DNA of 29,878 bases from CAYGJN01 sp964350135 (lineage in GTDB: Bacteria > Bdellovibrionota > Bacteriovoracia > Bacteriovoracales > Bacteriovoracaceae). Position numbers and translations under genes: made by a program. The DNA is taken from contig CAYGJN010000016.1 of assembly GCA_964350135.1 (NCBI GenBank), forward strand, positions 1-29,878, given 5' to 3'. The notes under the pieces were generated by a model. That model worked only from the letters and a program-made list of their open reading frames with translations. It searched no databases and was not told where the DNA came from. This document shows, piece by piece, positions 25,001 through 29,878 of this stretch. How positions within the stretch are numbered: the first letter of the stretch is position 1; every line of letters begins with the position of its first letter.

Positions 25001-26875
25001 GCCTAAATCATAAGAGTGTTGTCCCTCTAACTCTTTATTGATCAAGTTCAGAAGAACTTCTCTTTTAGCATCAGCACCACATGATAACGCTACCTTTTGA
25101 TCATCATCATTTTTGTGTTTTTCATCTAGCTCTTCATAGTCCACTAAGCATTCAGTAAAACTTGCTATTGCTAGTTGATTATATTCTTTTTGTTTTTCTT
25201 CGCTGGCCTGTACAAGTGAGAACTCATTAAAGATACTTAAGTTTTTAGGAGCTAGGCTTTCTAACGTATCTTTAATGACCTCAGCATCAATACTAGAGAA
25301 ATAAATAATTTTTTCATTATCATCTAATTCCTTAACACTTTTGATTGCTTCATTAATACAAAGATTTATAAAATCATGCGTTTCATCTTTTACTATCTTT
25401 TCATACAGACATCCATGAACAAGGTTTGGTTTATTAACAAGATAGCTTATAGGAGATACTTTTTTACCGGAAACATTAACAGTCTTGCCCCCTAAAATAT
25501 TTTCATAGGGAAGTTTTAAATTCATGTTAAGAAAAAAGAGATTACAAGATTTTTTGTCTTTTTTAGTCTCTATACATTCACTATAACTACTTAAATAAAT
25601 AGGTTCATCAAAGTTTAGATTCTCTTGAAGTTCTTTAGGTAGAGTTTTACCATAACCCCTCAAATCAGCTTCATGATAAAGTGACTTTAGAGGATTAATC
25701 AATTGCTGATCCAAACAATTTTGTCTTGCAACTGAATCAATAATTGTCCCTGAGTAAGAACTTGCTGTCCAAATCTGTGATCTTATTCCCTGTGGCGTTG
25801 AGTTAGTATTGGTTTCAACTGTCGTTACATCACAGTTTTGTGGATCCTGATATAAGGTCAGAAGCTCTCTTTTTGTTTTTAAATATTTTTTTTCTTCATC
25901 TGTAAGAGTGTCATTTTGATCAAAGTCTTTTTCTATAAGCGAAGGTATGAGGTCTTTGTTCAAATACTTAAAGGCCTCTGCATAAGCAATATCAACACAA
26001 ATCTTACTTATTGTTTTGCTAATATTTTCTAAACCAGTATTTTTAAGACTATAAGATACACATTTGTCATAATATGAACCTAATCTGTTAAGATAGGCTG
26101 CTTTATCTTCATTGGATCCTTTTTTTTCTAAATACTCGGGATAGATATTATCCTTAAGAAGCTTTTGCCTCTCACTATTATAAAGCTTTGCTAAATCATC
26201 TTCAGAATCACTTAGTATACAGCGATTTTCTTCTTGACCAAAAGCTAGGTTAAAATTTATAACCTCTGATATTAGTTTGTCTTTATCTTCTTTATACTTA
26301 TCTTTTAATCCTTCTTCACCTACAATAGTCGCGATAAGTCCTACAAGGCCTAGGGTTTCTTCGCTCAATGATTGACTACATTTACCTTTCCCTTTTGCAC
26401 AAGCAGTTTGTGCTGAAACCAAAGCCTTCTTGAAAGCATAGTCTTCATACTCTATATAATCATTTTTGTGGATGAGTTGAATGTTTTTTTGCATAAGCTC
26501 AATATCATTACCAATATCATTTTTATAGAGTTCAAAAAAACTTAAAAACTCATTAACTTTGTCACTTCTCTCACTTAAAGGTTGTGTAAAGCTAATGGCC
26601 ACACCTTTATCATTTTCTGCAATTTTTGTTGTTTCATCCAAGGCAACGAGTGCCTTGGGATTATATTTGATAAGTCCACGAAAAAGATCTCCTGTGAGCA
26701 AGGTGACCTTTGAAGTCTCAGAAGAGCAATAACCTATATGGGTAGGTTCATCATCAATATACATTAATTCAGCATAATGAATAAGAGTTTGATGTTGACT
26801 CGGTTTACAAGAAAGAGCATGCACAGCTTGAATACTAAGCATCAATATCGCTAGTGATAAAAAAAATCTGCTCAT
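22094..26875 (-). CDS. Very large secreted protein with three tandem repeats and C-terminal ADP-ribosyltransferase domain
   Basis: A 1593-residue exported protein; signal peptide MSRFFLSLAILMLSIQAVHA, start ATG at 26875 with AAAGG eight bases upstream. Residues about 24-480 are helical with scattered Cys and include an EF-hand-like loop (DFDQNDTLTDEE, 317-328). Three tandem repeats of about 285 residues follow; the equivalent Cys of CLxxQV is at 489, 779, 1062 and, in a partial fourth copy, 1345. YLNKMFSHQY recurs in two repeats and as YLGKVFLVQF in the third. Residues about 1385-1593 form an ADP-ribosyltransferase domain: LIAIRAYTGSGYGKMNKAL, Arg1496 in EVKRM, Ser1521-Thr-Ser1523 in AYTSTSK, and Glu1556-x-Glu1558 in EEEVLCPPGTIF. 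The R-S-E signature with E-x-E predicts an arginine-type mono-ADP-ribosyltransferase; the target is unknown. Confidence 0.8.
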   Translation of the reverse strand: MSRFFLSLAILMLSIQAVHALSCKPSQHQTLIHYAELMYIDDEPTHIGYCSSETSKVTLLTGDLFRGLIKYNPKALVALDETTKIAENDKGVAISFTQPLSERSDKVNEFLSFFELYKNDIGNDIELMQKNIQLIHKNDYIEYEDYAFKKALVSAQTACAKGKGKCSQSLSEETLGLVGLIATIVGEEGLKDKYKEDKDKLISEVINFNLAFGQEENRCILSDSEDDLAKLYNSERQKLLKDNIYPEYLEKKGSNEDKAAYLNRLGSYYDKCVSYSLKNTGLENISKTISKICVDIAYAEAFKYLNKDLIPSLIEKDFDQNDTLTDEEKKYLKTKRELLTLYQDPQNCDVTTVETNTNSTPQGIRSQIWTASSYSGTIIDSVARQNCLDQQLINPLKSLYHEADLRGYGKTLPKELQENLNFDEPIYLSSYSECIETKKDKKSCNLFFLNMNLKLPYENILGGKTVNVSGKKVSPISYLVNKPNLVHGCLYEKIVKDETHDFINLCINEAIKSVKELDDNEKIIYFSSIDAEVIKDTLESLAPKNLSIFNEFSLVQASEEKQKEYNQLAIASFTECLVDYEELDEKHKNDDDQKVALSCGADAKREVLLNLINKELEGQHSYDLGDVNIKDLEKEKKFIVQHCFEALDSTFAPISHKFAKYPIEYAKMSEECVEKFRATMTNDTYLNKMFSHQYTKNKTDLELMVKELGGSLKDESQLLKEFKQCRKEKQSQCLIRSLVLNNNNIKIEKELQYPDLVIGDINLGNSITEAVTIEEYEKCLLTQVFKKAVNKDQCISESVGKAKERIDDFLTITNNDITENAIENLSVDNLSAVNEFYPIKSDNSKKEEYLNIARTGFFECLFEHRKLSAKYQTKYDQQLASVCLADANRKVFESLMDMELENLYRYELGNEDIESLAKNARNIVSNCYENTDSIFEPVDYKFVKYPVEYIDYNEKCIMKFNEIKSSPGYLNKMFSHQYKTNKNKLESFAKEFGVGLKSEDQLKQDFIQCSKEKNTYCLVRGLVLDNDISIEKDLEYPDLIVNEINLGNSFSTTIANEGYRQCLIEQVFKEGFDKDNCVTMAVAKSAEMLERFSSNINAELVQQSINNLDPDNIALFENFSVIKSNISKKEEYSKIAKTGFIERLVEHEKKSVEDKNNDEQEVVSVCLADGNRKVFLSLVKNELENQYSYDLEGEDVKEIVKKARSAVQICFKDLDHVFSPSNYKFLKHPSAYKERTLKCVREFEDNKNTDSYLGKVFLVQFKNNKNDLLTMAKDLDVSIKDVEQLEDEFIQCRKNKNSNCLERGIVLNAKISAVKKLDYPDFVLNGKNFGDSLSQARTEREYKSCLIEQVVNRAINKEECVAQAVEKVKESLENLSLMPGLEKHLENMKKIKEPSDYTDAQLREGLQELGYGVAINLSGNSKKFAIKHGFMKSNGDWVSNQAMYELIAIRAYTGSGYGKMNKALWSGRNLDEIAPALALAISGLRRIKGYEGEVKRMTSLPKPVAENHLEGQPIVYEAYTSTSKRSGWEWSGQDRFVIQVNGSCAYVAPISSHVKEEEVLCPPGTIFNIVEKKANSSDGHNYIMEDIGLLTTW

Positions 26876-27156
26876 CGTAATGCCTTTAAAACTCAATCCT
26901 CATGTTTTTATCGGCATTTATCCTTATAAACTTAATACGTGAGTAAAAAGCTACCTTTGTGTCATGTCAGTAATTTCTTATACTTAATTGGTATATTTGG
27001 ACTATTTTTCTAAATCAGAGGCGGTAATTGAAATACTCTATATTTGAAATACAACTCACTTTTAAGACTGAATTCAAGTTGAAACTGGCGTAAAAACCTC
27101 TGAAGCAAAGTTTATTGTCATAGTTTCTAAGATAAAGTCCACAGGGATAATTATCA
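26876..27156. other. Intergenic region upstream of the ADP-ribosyltransferase gene
   Basis: An AT-rich 281-base gap that must carry the promoter of the large secreted protein and the 3' end of the exchanger transcript. Apart from the weak hairpin at 27092-27113, I see no convincing paired -35/-10 elements, no small gene with a ribosome site and no repeat. Confidence 0.5.
27092..27113 (-). terminator. Possible weak terminator after the exchanger gene
   Basis: On the minus strand AAACTTT and AGAGGTTT can form about seven pairs (two G-T wobbles) around a short loop, running into a five-T stretch. It lies about 45 bases after the exchanger stop codon. The stem is weak. Confidence 0.3.
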
Positions 27157-28122
27157 TCATAAATTAGTAGAAATTAAGTATCCAGAGTATCCCAGATAAA
27201 ACAATACTAATGCTATACCCTCTATCCTATTAATTTTCCCCTCACCTTTTATTCCTATACCAAAAATAAAAAGGATTAATGTTATCAAACACATTACAAA
27301 CATATCTCTTGTGAGAATTTGATTTGAAACTGTTAATGGTTTAATTAAGGCCGATATTGAGACTACCGCCAATGTGTTAAACAAATTTGAACCTATAATA
27401 TTTCCAAACGCCAAATCCGATTCTCCTTTAATTGCAGCAACTATAGATGAAATCATTTCTGGTAAGGATGTGCCGATAGCCACAATCGTAAAGCCTATGA
27501 TTACATCAGATACTCCCAGTGATTTGGCCAAGGAAATCGAAGCCCAAGAGAACAATCTTGAACTTACAATAAGTATAAACAGACCAGAAAAAAGTTTAAA
27601 AAATGAGACTGAAATTTCCTCTGGATTTTGATTTAAAGAATTCACAATTTCTATACTAAAACTATCCTTGCTTTGCGAGTTACTCTCTTTAAATGCATAA
27701 GCAACGAATAAAATAAAAATAATTAAAAGAATTGATGCATCCACTCTAGTGATATGCAGATCTAATAGTAAGTAAGCCGAAAGACCAGTGACTAATAAAA
27801 GAAGAAGAAGCTCTTTTCTAAGAATTTTAGATAGCACTTTTATGGGTTTAATTATTGCAGTAACACCAAGAATCAAAGCTATATTAACAATATTTGAGCC
27901 ATAAGCATTTCCAAGAGCAATATTATGCTGAGCTAAATAAGAAGAGATTGCTGAAACAAATAATTCAGGTGCAGATGTACCAAACCCTATTACGACCATC
28001 CCTATTAAAAGAGGGGACATTTTATAATGTATTGAAATCTTTGCTGCACTATCTACAAAACGGTTTGCACTCCAAAAAAGAATCATTAATCCAATAACTA
28101 AACTAGAAATATATAAAATCAT
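27157..28122 (-). CDS. CaCA-family Na+/Ca2+ (cation/proton) exchanger, YrbG-like
   Basis: A 321-residue inner-membrane antiporter with about ten helices and the two inverted alpha-repeats that define the family: GFGTSAPELFVSAIS at about residues 46-60 and AIGTSLPEMISSIVAA at about 216-231, each carrying the ion-binding Glu in the PE pair. Both repeats are followed by GNAYGSNIVN / GNIIGSNLFN, as expected. It exchanges Ca2+ for Na+ or H+ across the inner membrane; direction and physiological ion are not readable. The start codon has no obvious Shine-Dalgarno. It is a single gene between a large gap and the GFA-family gene. Confidence 0.92.
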   Translation of the reverse strand: MILYISSLVIGLMILFWSANRFVDSAAKISIHYKMSPLLIGMVVIGFGTSAPELFVSAISSYLAQHNIALGNAYGSNIVNIALILGVTAIIKPIKVLSKILRKELLLLLLVTGLSAYLLLDLHITRVDASILLIIFILFVAYAFKESNSQSKDSFSIEIVNSLNQNPEEISVSFFKLFSGLFILIVSSRLFSWASISLAKSLGVSDVIIGFTIVAIGTSLPEMISSIVAAIKGESDLAFGNIIGSNLFNTLAVVSISALIKPLTVSNQILTRDMFVMCLITLILFIFGIGIKGEGKINRIEGIALVLFYLGYSGYLISTNL

Positions 28123-28218
28123 TTAAGCAACTTTTTCTATACTGAATTACTTACGCAAAAAAACGTTTTTCACCAATAATAAGTATTTTCATTTCATAAT
28201 CAACTTTGTTCGAATGAC

Positions 28219-28617
28219 CTACAGCTCTGGAAACTCATTAAAGGACTTTATGTTTTTATCTGTTTCACACCAATCTAACTTTGTACTTAAAAAACAATCT
28301 GCATTCGGTCTAAACTTATTTGGTTCTTCAATAGATGATATTGCGACGCTGAGATAATCAACGTCTCCTTTTCCATAGTTCATAAGCCTAGAGCCGCATT
28401 TTGAACAAAAAGTTCTTATTCCACCCGTCGATTCATACTCTGCAAGCTTTTCTTTTCCTTTGATAAACTTTAATGTATTTCTTTGAGCGAATACCTGTGT
28501 GGCAAAAGCACTGCCTGTCGATTTACGACATCTTTTACAATGGCAATTAATAACCATGCTTGGGACTTCCTCTGTTTGAAACTCAATTTCCCCACACAAG
28601 CACTTTCCATTAAACAT
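28219..28617 (-). CDS. GFA-family zinc-binding protein
   Basis: A 132-residue protein of the GFA/CENP-V family (glutathione-dependent formaldehyde-activating enzyme-like). All zinc ligands are visible: CLCGE near the N-terminus, CHCKRCRKSTGSAF, and FCSKCGSRL. The family binds two zinc ions and in some members condenses formaldehyde with glutathione, but most members have unproven function. The start MFNGKCLCGE at 28617 follows AGGAG by eight bases; a longer frame begins at 28680 with a hydrophobic stretch but overlaps the terminator upstream and is not likely used. Confidence 0.85.
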   Translation of the reverse strand: MFNGKCLCGEIEFQTEEVPSMVINCHCKRCRKSTGSAFATQVFAQRNTLKFIKGKEKLAEYESTGGIRTFCSKCGSRLMNYGKGDVDYLSVAISSIEEPNKFRPNADCFLSTKLDWCETDKNIKSFNEFPEL

Positions 28618-28659
28618 CAGAGTTACTCCTAACCAGTTCGAGATTTGCAAAAAGAGTAT

Positions 28660-28683
28660 AAAAAACCCTTGTAAAAACAAGGG
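28660..28683 (-). terminator. Rho-independent terminator
   Basis: On the minus strand CCCTTGT (28683-28677 region) and ACAAGGG (28672-28666) form a seven-pair stem around four T, extended by flanking pairs, then a T tract at 28665-28660. It sits 5-10 bases after the tRNA-like CCA and would have served a tRNA gene there; now it ends the ORF6N transcript. Confidence 0.78.
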
Positions 28684-28691
28684 GGTTTAAG

Positions 28692-28721
28692 TGGTGCCCC
28701 GACGTGGGCGATTATCGAACT
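28692..28721 (-). other. tRNA 3'-end-like remnant
   Basis: On the minus strand the segment ends CCCACGTCGGGGCACCA, which reads as the 3' half of a T-stem, the 3' acceptor strand, a discriminator A and CCA. A TTCGAT resembling a T-loop lies just upstream but its spacing is wrong and the 5' T-stem is missing. It follows the ORF6N gene stop by two bases and is followed by a terminator. It looks like a tRNA tail left by integration or deletion. Confidence 0.5.
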
Positions 28722-28724
28722 ACA

Positions 28725-29243
28725 TTACTCACTTCTTGTTTTAAGAGCTATTCTGCGTCTATCTTTTGAATGAGTCGGCAGTTTCTCTTCCAAGTTATCC
28801 AGCCTTTCAAAGACAACTTTAAAAAGCTGATTCGTTCCCCTTTCTAAAGAGTCTATTTTCTTAGAGCTCTCCTTCTCAAACATCAAAAAGCTTCTAAGTT
28901 TCGTAAATATTCTCATGATCGAAATATTGACTTGTACTGCCTGCTTGCTTTTTAATACACTCGAGAGCATCGCAACACCATTCTCAGTAAAAACAAGAGG
29001 TTGCTTGCGTTTTCCACCCCAGTTATCACTTGAAGTCGCAAATTGCGACTTCAAGATGTCATTCTCACCTTTGGTTATTGGAAACATAAAATCCTCAGGA
29101 AACCTTTCAGCGTTCCTTCTAACTTGCTCATTTAACCTTTTGGTTTCAACTCCATAAAGCTTCGCCAGGTCACTATCAAGCATCACTCGCTGTCCTCGAA
29201 CAACAAAAATCATATTTTGAATTTGCTCTAACTCAATATTCAT
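28725..29243 (-). CDS. ORF6N-domain DNA-binding protein
   Basis: A 172-residue protein whose first ~115 residues match the ORF6N domain typical of phage antirepressors and mobile regions: VVRGQRVMLDSDLAKLYGVE, TKRLNEQVRRNAERFPEDFMF, then PLVFTENGVAMLSSVLKSKQA and VNISIMRIFTKLRSF. The remaining ~55 residues are a charged helical tail. In bacterial chromosomes such genes often stand alone as remnants or cargo of integrated elements; the function is presumed DNA binding. GGAGG five bases before the ATG is a strong ribosome site. The stop lies two bases before a tRNA 3'-end-like sequence, which supports acquisition by integration at a tRNA gene. Confidence 0.88.
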   Translation of the reverse strand: MNIELEQIQNMIFVVRGQRVMLDSDLAKLYGVETKRLNEQVRRNAERFPEDFMFPITKGENDILKSQFATSSDNWGGKRKQPLVFTENGVAMLSSVLKSKQAVQVNISIMRIFTKLRSFLMFEKESSKKIDSLERGTNQLFKVVFERLDNLEEKLPTHSKDRRRIALKTRSE

Positions 29244-29354
29244 TTATCCTCCATAGGAATCAATGGATTCGAATAACAAAATTGTTCAATTAACTAAAGT
29301 CTAAATCAGAAAAAGGTTTTTATTTTTCATTTTTGAAATGAAGTAGCCGATCAT

Positions 29355-29878
29355 CTAATCTATTACAAGATGCTCTTTGAATAAGACCTGAGCGTTATCC
29401 CTAACAATCATTCGTCGCTCTTTATCTGTAAGTGGATACTTATTTAGAAGGTACAAATGACCTGCGGGATGAAAAACTGGCCAGTCTGAACCCAAGAGGA
29501 CTTTTTCAATTCCAAACTCTCTCCACACATTTACAAATCTTTTCCCAAGATCCTCTGGCCACATCACCAAAGAACTAACTTCTGTATAAAGATTTTTTGG
29601 AGCATTTTTTAACATCGCAAAATTTCGACCAAGATTGTGGGCAACTATAATCTTAACTTGAGGATACTTTTTTACTATATCAAAAAAAACCTTAACTTCT
29701 CTACGATCATTATGATTGATATGAATCAAAATAATAAGTTTGTCCGAGGCTGCCAAAAAAACATTCTCAAGGTTTTGTCGATTTGATTTGTTAAGAAGTG
29801 AAGCCTTTTCAGAGACTAAATGTAGTTTTAGTCCAACGCTATTGTTATCTATGCACCGTTTTACCTCACTATTGGCCC
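29355..29878 (-). CDS. Amidohydrolase-family metal-dependent hydrolase (N-terminus beyond window)
   Basis: The frame is open from the right edge to a stop at 29355, so about 174 C-terminal residues are visible; the in-frame TTG at 29756 is internal, because clear family sequence continues upstream of it (GLKLHL, then LIILIHINHNDR). The metal-site pattern of TIM-barrel amidohydrolases (amidohydrolase 2 type) is present: LIHINH on one strand, VKIIVAHNLG on the next, and VLLGSDWPVFHP carrying the metal-binding Asp. The end, RRMIVRDNAQVLF, is the usual C-terminal helix. Substrate unknown; relatives hydrolyse or decarboxylate small ring compounds. Confidence 0.75.
   Translation of the reverse strand, partial: ANSEVKRCIDNNSVGLKLHLVSEKASLLNKSNRQNLENVFLAASDKLIILIHINHNDRREVKVFFDIVKKYPQVKIIVAHNLGRNFAMLKNAPKNLYTEVSSLVMWPEDLGKRFVNVWREFGIEKVLLGSDWPVFHPAGHLYLLNKYPLTDKERRMIVRDNAQVLFKEHLVID

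Noticed and set aside
28692..28721. tmRNA or complete tRNA gene
   Set aside because: Only the 3' end can be read; the T-loop spacing is wrong and coding sequence of the ORF6N gene occupies where the rest would be.
29326..29342. Perfect 7-base inverted repeat with 3-base loop after the amidohydrolase gene
   Set aside because: All A/T-rich apart from one C-G pair and followed by A, not T, on the minus strand, so not a convincing terminator.
1..29878. CRISPR arrays, insertion sequences and rRNA genes
   Set aside because: No regularly spaced short repeats, transposase frames or rRNA-like segments were seen on either strand.

Overview
The window is low in G+C. Its gene content (secreted lipoproteins, a P13-like protein with an outer-membrane style C-terminus, eukaryote-like secreted enzymes, a Wzx/Wzy surface polysaccharide cluster) suits a Gram-negative of the Bdellovibrionota, probably a Bacteriovorax/Halobacteriovorax-type predator. 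That assignment rests on overall resemblance, not on a marker gene.

Layout. Positions 1-3257 (minus strand) hold a lipoprotein with an S9-peptidase-type propeller (cut by the left edge), a coupled P13-like protein, and a beta-helix lipoprotein. Positions 3471-17322 form one surface polysaccharide locus. A plus-strand pair (GT2 glycosyltransferase and initiating sugar-phosphate transferase) converges on a tightly packed six-gene minus-strand operon: export lipoprotein, tyrosine-kinase-like ATPase, Wzz-like chain-length protein, Wzy-like polymerase/ligase, GH123-like hydrolase and a GT4. Next come two plus-strand GT4 genes, a convergent methyltransferase and a Wzx flippase. A second beta-helix protein, paralogous to the first, follows at 17469-19133, so the locus is bracketed by two relatives. 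GalE at 19137-20138 probably supplies precursor, and shares an overlapping start/stop with a BI-1/YccA membrane protein.

Positions 20907-26875 (minus strand) are the most unusual part. A 1593-residue secreted protein carries an N-terminal helical Cys-rich region, three tandem repeats of about 285 residues, and a C-terminal ADP-ribosyltransferase domain with a readable R-S-E signature (Arg, Ser-Thr-Ser, Glu-x-Glu). It is followed by a 90-residue secreted protein of unknown function, then by a frameshifted remnant of a second ADP-ribosyltransferase C-terminus whose end also forms a strong terminator, then by a SET-domain protein. I read this as a candidate effector or toxin locus with possible immunity.

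Positions 27157-29878 (minus strand) hold a Na+/Ca2+ exchanger, a GFA-family zinc protein, an ORF6N-domain protein whose stop codon lies next to a tRNA 3'-end-like remnant and a terminator, and the C-terminal part of an amidohydrolase cut by the right edge.

Regulation. Three polysaccharide genes have TATAAT exactly six bases before the start codon and no Shine-Dalgarno, which predicts leaderless transcripts. The export lipoprotein has a good Shine-Dalgarno but no ATG, GTG or TTG at a sensible place.
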